Positions 36,166 to 44,850 of a stretch of 64,000 nucleotides of DNA are shown here, piece by piece. Each line of letters starts with the position of its first letter. Positions within the stretch are counted from its first letter, which is position 1. The notes below the pieces were generated by a model. That model was not told the DNA's origin, did no database searches, and was given only the letters and a program-made list of their open reading frames with translations. Position numbers and translations under genes: made by a program. Origin of the DNA: Mesorhizobium sp. SARCC-RB16n (GTDB lineage Bacteria; Pseudomonadota; Alphaproteobacteria; Rhizobiales; Rhizobiaceae); contig NZ_ML703279.1 of assembly GCF_008520305.1 (NCBI RefSeq), positions 1-64,000 on the forward strand, read 5' to 3'.

Positions 36166-37269
36166 ACTCATGTGCCTGCAGCGACGGCCAGCCCGGACAA
36201 AGGGTGATGTCGCTGACATGGGTGTAGTCGAGAGGAGGAGGAGTACGCAGGTTGATGACGAATATTCTCGCAACCGGGACTGCTGCCTTTCTCTGTCTTG
36301 CGCGCGTTAGAACGGAGTCATGCAGAACAACGCAGGAGAAACTGGGGGCCTCGAAGCACATCTGCGGGAGCCGAACTCGCGCGCATGGTGCGGAGGCAGG
36401 GCGGTTTCCTCGCATTCTCTGCGTCGGCATTCCTGATTGAGAGGGCTTGTGCAACGAGCCATCACTAGGCCCGCGTTCTTCGGGAGTCTGGGTCACAAAC
36501 CTGGCTGGCACCAGCCCTATGTGAAGCAACATGTGAAACGTCATGAGAATGACCGACACACGGCTCGGCTTGCCTCGTGCTGCGACAGATATCGTTCGGC
36601 GCGAAGGATAGCCCATACGCGGAAACCAATCCCGAAATGGCGGGAGGACTTCAGCGCCACGAGGCCGCATTTCTCGTTCGGATACCCGACGGCGGCCGTC
36701 TATGCCGACGTTATCACCGCTATAGGCTCCGCCCGCTTCTCTATTCGAAGGCTGCTCGTTCTTTGCCAGTTCACCGCGCCCCGCGAGATTGGCAGCGGCG
36801 TGATCGGACATGCATGCGGATTGGCCGACTCTTTTCAAATGCCGCAAGAATGGCAAAGCTTGAACGACAACGTGCGCCAAGGATTTCGCCTCATTCACCA
36901 ATTCACCGGGCGCAATCGCCTGAGCAGACTACCTTTTGGAAACTTCAAATGTCCGAAACACAACAGCAGTACGTCCGACATTCTACCAATTTGTGCCAAC
37001 TTTTCACTTAACGCGAAGAGACCCAAGTATGACAGCTGGAGTTACGGCCTGTTGAACCGATTTCCGCCTATGGCACGAGATATGCCTCTCTTCAGTAAAC
37101 GCGCGGTCCGCAGTTAACAGAAACGTTCCCGCACCAAGAAAGCGCTGCGCTTCTGCGGCTCCCCGCGCCAGTATGGAATGCCCATATCGCCGACAGCCGG
37201 AGTTCGGCACCACAAAAGGGCAGCTCGAGTCAACCTCAGATCGCGTGCAGCATACAAAGACGGAGCTAA
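36166..37269 (+). other. 1.1-kb spacer between the two ATP-grasp genes, no gene recognised
   Basis: Two long overlapping frames exist (36131-36901 minus and 36437-37117 plus), but neither resembles a known family or has codon-typical composition or a ribosome site. They overlap each other on opposite strands and look accidental. The region may be a decayed gene or regulatory DNA. Confidence 0.4.
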
Positions 37270-38496
37270 ATGACCATGACAAAAAGAAGAGCGTTCATCC
37301 TGATTGAAGGTCACAGGAGCGGCCCGCTATATGCCCAAGCGGCGCAGCGCCTTGGCCTATATCCAATCACTCTGTCCAGTGATCCATCTCGCCACGGCTA
37401 TATTGCGGCCGAAGGGCTTCATGCCATCTGCATCGACACCAGCAACCTTGATGCGCTCATCCATGAATGTTCCCAGCTACATGCGATCCACGGCATAGCG
37501 GGCATTACGGGGGGCCTAGACTCGGTATATCTGACAGTTGCCAAGCTCTGCCGGCATTTCGGCCTACCTGGACCGGCCCCCTTCCCAATTGAGCAATGTT
37601 ACGACAAATTCTCACAACGCCAACTCCTTGCGCAGGCTGGCATACCGGTGCCTGCTCATCGCATTGCAACCAGTGCGGCGGATATAGAAAGCTCTGCTGC
37701 GGAGATCGGCCTGCCGGTGATCCTGAAGCCCGCCGCAGGCAGCGGTAGCTGGGGTGTTCGGTTGTGCCGCAATGTTGATGAGTTAGCCGAGCATACCAAC
37801 CATTTGTTGGAAGGAGGGCATTTATGGCGATCTCCACCAAGGGTACTGGTCGAGGAATTCGCGCAGGGCCCCCAGTATTATTCTGACATAATGGGGAACG
37901 AGGTAATTGAGATTTGCGCGATTGACTTCGGCCCCCTACCGCATTTCGTAGTTCGCCAAGTCATCTGTCCGGCGCTGTTGACCACCGACCAGCATAAGAA
38001 GATCTCCGATCTTTCTCTGGACTGCTTGCGAGCTATCGGACTTGGCTGGGGCCCGGCGAACATTGAGTTCCGGTGGACGAAGCGTGGTCCCGTCGTAATT
38101 GAAGTCAATCCACGTCTTTCCGGCGTGCCTGATCCTCAACTGATTCACTTAGCTTGCGGTGTCGATCTCATAACCGAGCACACTAAGCTCGCCATTGGCC
38201 ATGAATGGAACTTGCGTAAAACTCGTTCCCAAACTGCGGCAGCGCGCATGCTTGTTGCTGATCGTGATGGCGTCCTGAACTGGATTCATGGCGTCGCTAA
38301 CGCGACTGAGTTGCCAGGCATCAAGGAAGTCAAGATTTTCGTTACGCCCAACACTGTGATTGTCAGGAAAGGAGATGATCGAGATTTCATGGGCTATGTC
38401 ATCGCTGCATCGCCCAACCCTGCGCAGAGCGAGGAGATACTTCGGCGCGCAGTCGAGCTCATCGCGTGGTCGATCACACCGGATTCCATCGCTTAG
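37270..38496 (+). CDS. ATP-grasp carboxylate-amine ligase-like protein (copy 2)
   Basis: 408-residue paralog of the 34924 gene, similar along its whole length by eye. Matching blocks: AFILIEGHRSGPLYAQAAQR, GLPVILKPAAGSGSWGVRLC, VLVEEFAQGPQYYSDIMGNE and VVIEVNPRLSGVPDPQLIHL. At the metal loop, copy 1 has RLAGGP and this copy RLSGVP, a change in a usually glycine-rich turn that might alter substrate or activity. Start is ATG 37270 or, six bases later, ATG 37276; GGAG lies upstream of both. No co-transcribed partner. Function unknown. Confidence 0.75.
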   Translation: MTMTKRRAFILIEGHRSGPLYAQAAQRLGLYPITLSSDPSRHGYIAAEGLHAICIDTSNLDALIHECSQLHAIHGIAGITGGLDSVYLTVAKLCRHFGLPGPAPFPIEQCYDKFSQRQLLAQAGIPVPAHRIATSAADIESSAAEIGLPVILKPAAGSGSWGVRLCRNVDELAEHTNHLLEGGHLWRSPPRVLVEEFAQGPQYYSDIMGNEVIEICAIDFGPLPHFVVRQVICPALLTTDQHKKISDLSLDCLRAIGLGWGPANIEFRWTKRGPVVIEVNPRLSGVPDPQLIHLACGVDLITEHTKLAIGHEWNLRKTRSQTAAARMLVADRDGVLNWIHGVANATELPGIKEVKIFVTPNTVIVRKGDDRDFMGYVIAASPNPAQSEEILRRAVELIAWSITPDSIA

Positions 38497-39202
38497 TGTA
38501 TGGTTGACCGCTCATTAGGGGCCTTTGTACTCCGTGTCATAGACTTCCTGATGATTGATTGCGAGAACGCGCTTCACCGGAGGTCATCCGGAAGCGGCCT
38601 GACAGCCCTGCTACGTGCACTTCCTCAGGAACGCCTTCGGCCATCTGCTGAGGAAGGCATGCCGACGATTGACTGCAGGAGTGGCGCTGGCGATACGACC
38701 GCGCGACCTTACTGAAGCCAAGCGACCTAGCCCGATCTTCCGAGTGGGCACCACACAATTCCCGGCACACCGCATGGGCTGAAGAAACCATCGAACACAC
38801 GCTGACCTTCGCCCGCCTGCCCGCGTCAGCTCCATAAGCACCTAAAGTCCACCAGCGTGCTGCCGTGCTGCAGCGCCTCCGCGAGCAAATCAGCGAGCGC
38901 ACCTATGTTGTACGAATTTTCCCATTCAGCGATGGGGTCGCGGGTGCGGTCATGTCTGGACGGCGCCCGCTGATCAAGGGTTAGATTTTCAGCGGTGGGG
39001 TGGTCGTAGGTGCGGTCATCTCCGGCCTTTTGCTGCGGTATTCTGACCCCTGGCCCTGATGGCGTCCGCTGATCCTTGACCTGATCAAGAGAGCGAGCTC
39101 GAAGCTCCACTAAGCTGCAGGCTTTCAGGATCTGTCCTCGTCTGTTCCCGTCACCTCATTGTCACCCACGATTTCAGCCCGCGGCCTTAGCCGATGCGCC
39201 TG
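38497..39202 (+). other. Non-coding stretch with imperfect direct repeats, possible IS end remnant
   Basis: No gene recognised. Two pairs of similar short repeats stand out: GGTCGCGGGTGCGGTCAT at 38936-38953 with GGTCGTAGGTGCGGTCAT at 39002-39019 (16 of 18 identical), and GGCGCCCGCTGATCAAGG at 38962-38979 with GGCGTCCGCTGATCCTTG at 39061-39078. Repeated internal motifs near a terminus are typical of IS21- and IS66-like ends. No transposase of either family is present, so this is only suggestive. Confidence 0.35.
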
Positions 39203-40180
39203 TTACGCCGGTCTTCCGGCATAATGTGTCTCCTCGCGCATGAAAGCGAAGACGATACGGTGAACATGTTGGCGGTCGCCACGGCGACAAGCTTTCATGG
39301 GATTGGTCTCCGTCAGGCGATCCGCCCAATTTCTCAAGCATCGCTGGAACGCTTGCGATGGAACAGAACGGCATGAGCACCGACCACGAGCAGCTTGCGC
39401 AAATATCGGTTACCCATCTTGGAGACGCGTCGCAGCCGTTCCTTTCCGCCTGAAGAGTTTGCCTAGGTGTGAGCCCTGGACCCTCGCCACAAGCGCGGAG
39501 GCAGTAACGGGACCGATGCCAGGAACTCTCATCAGACGGCGCGCCGTTTCATCAGCCTTGGCGAGGGCCAGAATTGCCTGATCGTTCTGTCTGATCTCGT
39601 CATCGAGTTCGCTCAGTTGATGCACCAATGGCAACAGTGCTGAACACACGGTCGCCGGGATCATGTCGTCGTACTGGATGACGAGAGTAGCCAGGGCGCG
39701 TGCGTTGTTCGGTCCCTGGGGGGCGATGATCCCGATTCGACCAGATGGCTGCGAAGGACATTGAGCAGTTGGGTGCGCTGGGCCACCAGAAGTTCGCGCA
39801 CCTTGCGATCCATGAGCTGCCTGGTTCTCAACGGATCGCACCGGGACAAAACGCATTGATGGGCGCGTCACCGCCTCGCAGATGGCTGCTGCATCGGCAG
39901 CATCGTTCTTCTGACGACGCACATAAGCCTTCACATAGGCTGGCGGCATCAGTCGCACGCTGTGGCCGAACTTGATGAGTTCGCGAGCCCAATGATGGGC
40001 CGAGCCGGATGCTTTTAGGCCAATGAAGCAGCATGGCAGGGATTCGAAGAATCTTAGAACATCCTTGCGCCGAAGCGCCCGGGTAGTGACGACGCGGCCT
40101 ACGACATCGACCGCCTGAACCTGGAAGACGTGCTCGGCCAGATCGAGGCCAACGGTAGCAACAGCAGACGAGGCTGTCAT
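39203..40180 (-). pseudogene. IS110-family transposase, multiply frameshifted
   Basis: Starts at ATG 40180 with MTASSAVATVGLDLAEHVFQ (catalytic Asp), then RRQKNDAADAAAICEAVTRP. The frame breaks near 39840, continues elsewhere as DRKVRELLVAQRTQLLNVLR, and returns as ARALATLVIQYDDMIPATVC. After RVPGIGPVTASALVARVQGS a deletion removes the segment before SGGKERLRRVSKMGNRYLRK. The last piece reads HRIVFAFMREETHYAGRPA up to a stop at 39203-39205. At least four lesions are visible. Not the same IS110 type as the 19457 copy. Confidence 0.85.
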
Positions 40181-40757
40181 TGCCGCCTTCCCTCCGCGCA
40201 CGCTGCTGCCGCTCGATGTTTGCCTCTACACGTTGCAGCCCACTATCCCGCATCTGACGCGCTCTTCATTGCACCGCTGAGGGGCAAGGTCACCGGGACC
40301 AGTCAGGCTACCTTTCAACAGGAAGAATTGCGAAGGAACCTGCGGACGGAGGTTGAAGCAGTTCGAGGAGCAGGGACAAGCTTAAAAAGCTGCTTGAGTG
40401 ACCTGTTGCTCGACAGCCGCTTTGCAATCTCAGATGACTAAAGACTATGTTTCGGTGACCCAGTCCATCATGCATGGCCATGCATGGCCAGGGCACTGCG
40501 GGGCGCCGGCTTGACCTTGTCGACCATCGGGCCGAGCCGGCACTCTATCCCGTGCCGTCGACTAGCACGTTTTTAGCTTAGCATGGTCAAAAGACCAAAT
40601 GCTGCGTGCCTGAGCAACACTCGTGTGAAGGTGGTTTGCAGTCAAGACTCCGCCGCTGCTCGGCCCCGCAACCGGCCAGATGCGCGGCGCAGGCGCGGGG
40701 CGATGTTGAAGGCACCACTGGCGAGGTAGCCGCTTCAGGAGGAGATATCGAAGGGCC
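40181..40757 (-). other. Non-coding stretch with a 14-bp palindrome
   Basis: About 580 bp without a recognisable gene. ATGCATGGCC is repeated in tandem at 40471-40490, creating the perfect palindrome GGCCATGCATGGCC at 40477-40490. It is downstream of the GlxA-type regulator and behind the IS110 remnant; no role can be assigned. Confidence 0.35.
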
Positions 40758-41813
40758 TTAACCCAGCCCTCGACCGATCCAGGCGGGCACGGTCAATCGA
40801 AGCTGTTGCGGTGAGACTCCGTGTATGTTCCTGAAGCATTTCGAGAAATGCGAGGAGGATACGAAGCCGCTCGCCATGGCTACGTCGACCAGTGGTAGCC
40901 CGGTGCCTTCGATCAGCCGCTTTGCATGGTCGATCCGGAGACTGAGATAGTGCTTTGCGGGTGTGACACCCACATACGTTCCAAATAGTCGCTCTAGCTG
41001 GCGTCTGGAAACACCAATGCGCTTCGAAATGTCGGACATCGGTATGGGAGACTCCATATTCTCCTCCATGACCCTGATGGCTGCGACGAGGCTCTCGCTC
41101 ACGCCAGCAAAGGCGATGCCTGAGGGGCCCGTCTGACGGTTTGAACCAGAACGCTGCCCGTTTACCGTCGCATGCCTGCACACTTCCTGTGCGATGAAGG
41201 CGCCAGCTTCCGTTGCGATAAGGTCGACCGCGAGGTCGAACGCCGCCAACTCGCCGGCGCAGGTCGAAAATTGCCCATCTTTTACAAAGAGAGAGTCGCG
41301 TATGCGCGGCTGGTTGAAGACTTCGGAAAAAGCAGCGAGGCGCGACCAGTGGATCGTGCAGCGCGTACCTGCCAAAAGGCCGGTCTGCGCAAGCAGCCAT
41401 GTCGCCGTCCCAAAGGCTGATAGCGCAACTCCACGGCGGGCCATCAGGCGCAGAAATCCGTTGAATTGTGGCGTCAGCTGCCGCTCGACCGGTTCGCCCG
41501 AAACAATGGCGAGTTGGCCAGGTCTCCCCTCGTCCACTTGGGAGGCCAGCTCATCTATGTTGACGTCGACTGAGACCGTGAGGCCGTTGGCACCTTCGAC
41601 TGGCCGCGAATCCAACGCCGCAATCCGCCACCTAAACAGCGGCAATTTTGATACGGAGTTGGCGAGGCGGAACGGCTCTAAATAAGCGTGAAGCGCCAGA
41701 TGCGAGAACCCCGGCAGCACCAGAACCACGAGATCAAATGGCCGGTCGCCTATCGCCGAACTCCCCGGCGTGGCCAGCGACCTCATCCCGGCGAGATTAG
41801 CGGGCGCGTTCAT
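40758..41813 (-). CDS. GlxA/GbdR-like AraC-family regulator with DJ-1/PfpI domain
   Basis: 351-residue transcription factor. The N-terminal DJ-1/PfpI (type 1 glutamine amidotransferase-like) domain is about 25-190 (FDLVVLVLPGFSHLALHAYL ... FGTATWLLAQTGLL). A double helix-turn-helix AraC domain is about 240-335 (ISKRIGVSRRQLERLFGTYV, VDVAMASGFVSSSHFSKCFR). ATG 41813 overlaps the stop of the epimerase-like gene (ATGA), which decides the start. This architecture includes GbdR and CdhR, regulators of betaine and carnitine catabolism. Its co-translation with the enzymes upstream supports betaine-responsive control, an inference. Confidence 0.85.
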   Translation of the reverse strand: MNAPANLAGMRSLATPGSSAIGDRPFDLVVLVLPGFSHLALHAYLEPFRLANSVSKLPLFRWRIAALDSRPVEGANGLTVSVDVNIDELASQVDEGRPGQLAIVSGEPVERQLTPQFNGFLRLMARRGVALSAFGTATWLLAQTGLLAGTRCTIHWSRLAAFSEVFNQPRIRDSLFVKDGQFSTCAGELAAFDLAVDLIATEAGAFIAQEVCRHATVNGQRSGSNRQTGPSGIAFAGVSESLVAAIRVMEENMESPIPMSDISKRIGVSRRQLERLFGTYVGVTPAKHYLSLRIDHAKRLIEGTGLPLVDVAMASGFVSSSHFSKCFRNIHGVSPQQLRLTVPAWIGRGLG

Positions 41814-42922
41814 CAAGGCCCGTAAATGGCTATCGGCTTGCCGAACATGCCGGGCTCGGGTTTCACACCGAGCCCTGGCCGTTGCGGCACGGCGATGTGG
41901 CCCTTGTCGATAATGACCGGATTCTTCCCGTCGAAATGGCCATTGATGTATTCTTGGGCGATCCAGGCGCCTTCCATGCGGCTCGGCTCCACTGTCGCCG
42001 CGAGATGAACGCAGGCCGCCGCGATGATGTCGCCGCCCCAAGCATCGTCGCAGCTGTGCGGCAGCGAGCGGACGGTGCAGAGGTCGCGCACCGTCGTCAT
42101 TTTCGTGAGGCCGCCAAGGCGGGTGACCTTGAAGCCGAAGCCGTCGGCGATGCCCAGCGAGATTGCCCTGAGCACCGCGTTTTGGTCCTCCGTGCTCTCG
42201 TCCAGATAGACCGGATGCGTCATGCGGCCCTTCAGTGTCGCGATCTCGTCCATGGTGTTGCAGGGCTGTTCGAAAACGAACGAGATCGCCTGGCAGAGCC
42301 GGTCGAGATGGATCGCGGCGGCCACGGTAAGACCTCTGTTGCCGTCCACGGCGATGCGCGCCTTGTAGCCAACCGCTTCCCAGACCTTGTGAATGACGGC
42401 GACGTCCTCCTCGAGATTACGGCCGCCGATTTTCACCTGGAGCCGTACGTAGCCTGTTTTTACTTTCTCGGTGGCAATGCGGGCGGTTTCTTCCGGCGAA
42501 CCGACGATCAGGGAATAGTAGGCGGGCACGCGGTCCGTAAGCGCACCGCCCAAAAGCGTCGATACCGGTACGCCCAACTTCAGACCAAGCAGGTCGAGAA
42601 AGGCCATGTCGAACGCGGCCTTGGCATAGCCGTGCCCGTTGAGCCGCTCGTCCATCTGTTTCGCGAGACGCCTGATCGAGGCGATCTCCGAGCCGATGAG
42701 CCCCGGCGCGATTTCGGCGATGGCGGCACGCGCGCCGAGCGCGTGATGCGGCTGGTAGACCGGGCCGATCGGGCAGGTTTCGCCCCACCCGACCAAACCG
42801 TTGTTCGCAACTATTTCGACAAGGGTGCTGTCGAGCGTCTCCACGTCGTCGCTCGCCATGCGATAGGCCCCGCCTTTGACGGGCAACTGCGCCGTGTAGA
42901 CGTTGATGCGATCGATGCGCAT
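41813..42922 (-). CDS. Enolase-superfamily enzyme, hydroxyproline-betaine 2-epimerase-like (HpbD) or cis-3-hydroxyproline dehydratase-like
   Basis: 369-residue mandelate racemase/muconate lactonising-type protein. Two acid/base lysines lie at 164 (LQVKIGG) and 265 (FKVTRLGG); metal ligands are Asp193 (AVDGN), Glu218 (FEQPC) and Asp241 (YLDES). GLVGWGETCPIGPVYQPHHA and HSCDDAWGGDIIAAACVHLA closely recall 4R-hydroxyproline betaine 2-epimerase from Pelagibaca. The ATG at 42922 lies two bases after the MttB-family stop; a TTG at 42928 is less likely. Placement between an MttB-like gene and a GbdR-like regulator supports a betaine substrate. Cis-3-hydroxy-L-proline dehydratases are the nearest alternative. 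Confidence 0.75.
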   Translation of the reverse strand: MRIDRINVYTAQLPVKGGAYRMASDDVETLDSTLVEIVANNGLVGWGETCPIGPVYQPHHALGARAAIAEIAPGLIGSEIASIRRLAKQMDERLNGHGYAKAAFDMAFLDLLGLKLGVPVSTLLGGALTDRVPAYYSLIVGSPEETARIATEKVKTGYVRLQVKIGGRNLEEDVAVIHKVWEAVGYKARIAVDGNRGLTVAAAIHLDRLCQAISFVFEQPCNTMDEIATLKGRMTHPVYLDESTEDQNAVLRAISLGIADGFGFKVTRLGGLTKMTTVRDLCTVRSLPHSCDDAWGGDIIAAACVHLAATVEPSRMEGAWIAQEYINGHFDGKNPVIIDKGHIAVPQRPGLGVKPEPGMFGKPIAIYGP

Positions 42923-42924
42923 GC

Positions 42925-44478
42925 TCAATAGTCTTCGTTCAATGCGTCGACCGCGGGAATTTGGCGCGATCGCCGGTCGATATAAGCGCGCAGCTCCTCG
43001 TCTTTGGCGATGTCGAGCGTCGGCTCTTCATAGTCGGCCAGCAGCCGACGGGCATGTTCAAGAGCCCGCTGCTTGATGTCCTTGGAACCATCGGCTTTCC
43101 ACTGTTCGATCGAGTTGTTGTCGAAAAGCTTTGGTATGAAAAACGCGCGTTCGAAATTAGCCTGCGTATGCGGATGGCCTAGGTAGTGCCCGCCCGGGCC
43201 GACGTCACGCACGGCAGCCAGCGCTTCGTCGAAGTCGTCCCACTGAATGCCCTTCGTCATGCGATAGCCCATATCGCACACCTCGGCGTCGACGACGAAC
43301 TTCGCGATCGAGCAATGCATACCAGCTTCGTTCCAGCCCGCAGAATGCCAGATATAATTGGCGCCCGACATCAGCACCGCCATCATGGTCATAGCGCTCT
43401 CATAGCCAGCCTGCGCATCGAAGACCTTCGCGCCGCCGAGTAGGTTCGATGTGCGCCATGGGACGTTGTAGCGTCGCGCCATCTGGCCGATCATGAAGTT
43501 CATCAACGAAATCTCGGGCGTTCCTGCCATCGGCGCGCCTGACTGCATCGATACGGTCGAAAGGTAGTGCCCGTAAATTGCAGGGCAGCCCTTGCGGATC
43601 ACCTGCGTATAGGCGAGCGCGGACAGCGCTTCGGCATTGAGCTGCGCGACAGCGGCCGCCGTAGAGGCCGGCGTGTTCGCGCCGCCGAGAACGAAAGGCG
43701 AGCAAAGTACGGGCTGATTGCGTCGACAGAAAGCTCGCATCGCGCCGAGCATAACCTGATCCCAAACCAGCGGCGAATTGCCGTTGCAATTGCCTGTGGT
43801 GACCGCGTGGGTCTCCAGGAAATCTTTGCCGAAAAGGATCTCGCACATGTCGAGCACATCCTCGGCATTTTTGGGGGAAGTGGTCATGCCCATGAAGATC
43901 TTATCGGAGTGCTTCATTGACGAATAAGTAATGTGCAGGTGCCGATGCGCAACGACGAGATCCATCGGTTCGACGATATGATGCGCCGATGAATGTAGCG
44001 CCGGCATCATGTGGGCCAGCTTATGGAAGGTGCCGAGGTCGGCGATGGTCGGCCCGCGCCTGACATCATCGAGGTCACGCATGTAGGGCGCGCCGGTCAT
44101 CGGCACGAAAATCGAATTCGGTCCGCCGAGCTTGACGTTCTTTGCCGGGTCGCGCGCGAAATACTCGATGTTGGGAGGGATGGTCTTGATAAGGTCCATG
44201 ACCAGCCCGCGGTCGAGGTAGACGCGGTCGCCGGCACGCACGTCGGCGCCGGCCCTTTTCCAGTCCTCGATCGCGATCGGATCGCGAAACACCACGCCCA
44301 CATCTTCGAGGATCGCAAGAGAAGCCTCGTGGATCCGCTCGACCTGCTCGGCATCCATTGGCTCGACGACCGGCAGGCCGCGTTTCAGCGTCGGCAGCAT
44401 GTCGATCTTCGGCGTCATGCGGATCGTCCGCCGTGCGTCCCGCCCCCCTCTACGAGAAGCTTGCATTTGAGCAGTCAT
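42925..44478 (-). CDS. MttB-family (non-pyrrolysine) methyltransferase-like protein
   Basis: 517-residue protein of the trimethylamine methyltransferase (MttB) superfamily: ERIHEASLAILEDVGVVFRD near 45-64, FVPMTGAPYMRDLDDVRRGP, MTTSPKNAEDVLDMCEILFG, and the C-terminal FFIPKLFDNNSIEQWKADGS. The gene reads through without an internal TAG, so no pyrrolysine is used. ATG 44478 has an ideal GGAGG. Studied non-Pyl homologues demethylate glycine betaine, proline betaine or carnitine onto a corrinoid protein. No corrinoid protein or reactivase is seen in the window. Coupled with the epimerase-like gene. Confidence 0.82.
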   Translation of the reverse strand: MTAQMQASRRGGRDARRTIRMTPKIDMLPTLKRGLPVVEPMDAEQVERIHEASLAILEDVGVVFRDPIAIEDWKRAGADVRAGDRVYLDRGLVMDLIKTIPPNIEYFARDPAKNVKLGGPNSIFVPMTGAPYMRDLDDVRRGPTIADLGTFHKLAHMMPALHSSAHHIVEPMDLVVAHRHLHITYSSMKHSDKIFMGMTTSPKNAEDVLDMCEILFGKDFLETHAVTTGNCNGNSPLVWDQVMLGAMRAFCRRNQPVLCSPFVLGGANTPASTAAAVAQLNAEALSALAYTQVIRKGCPAIYGHYLSTVSMQSGAPMAGTPEISLMNFMIGQMARRYNVPWRTSNLLGGAKVFDAQAGYESAMTMMAVLMSGANYIWHSAGWNEAGMHCSIAKFVVDAEVCDMGYRMTKGIQWDDFDEALAAVRDVGPGGHYLGHPHTQANFERAFFIPKLFDNNSIEQWKADGSKDIKQRALEHARRLLADYEEPTLDIAKDEELRAYIDRRSRQIPAVDALNEDY

Positions 44479-44850
44479 ATCGGCCTCCAAAGATTGCGGC
44501 TCAAATCTGAGCCGCTTGGCACTATTGCCGCCCGCAGCGGCTTTGACCAAATGCAAAAGTCTCACGCGGCTGTTGACTAAAGCGCCGGTCACGAGATGTT
44601 GGCGCGTGCTGAATGGAGCGAGCACACCCGGGTTCACGCACCGAACGCCGTAGTCAGTAAGCCGAAGGAGCTTCGGCCCAATAAGCCTGGTCGGCGTTGC
44701 TGACGAGGTCCCGGGCGTTGGATACGACATTGGGCGATGAGCCAGCCCCGACTGCAGCGGATGTTTAAGCAACCGCCAGACTGTGCTCCGCGAAACGTGC
44801 CCAGAAATAGCGTGTGCCGTGTATGCTGCGGTCGCTCGTCAGATGTCGGC
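44479..44850 (-). other. Spacer upstream of the MttB-family gene, no gene seen
   Basis: About 370 bp between the monooxygenase stop and the MttB-family ATG. The MttB frame remains open upstream, but these codons are not family-like. A promoter for the MttB/epimerase/regulator operon is expected here; none is obvious. Confidence 0.4.

Noticed and set aside
36131-37117. Two long overlapping frames on opposite strands between the ATP-grasp genes
   Set aside because: No family resemblance, no ribosome site and mutual overlap; reported only as an unexplained spacer.
41882-42931. 349-codon plus-strand open frame
   Set aside because: Antisense shadow of the epimerase-like gene, which has clear active-site residues on the minus strand.
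42925-44478. Pyrrolysine-containing trimethylamine methyltransferase
   Set aside because: The frame has no internal TAG, so it belongs to the non-pyrrolysine branch.
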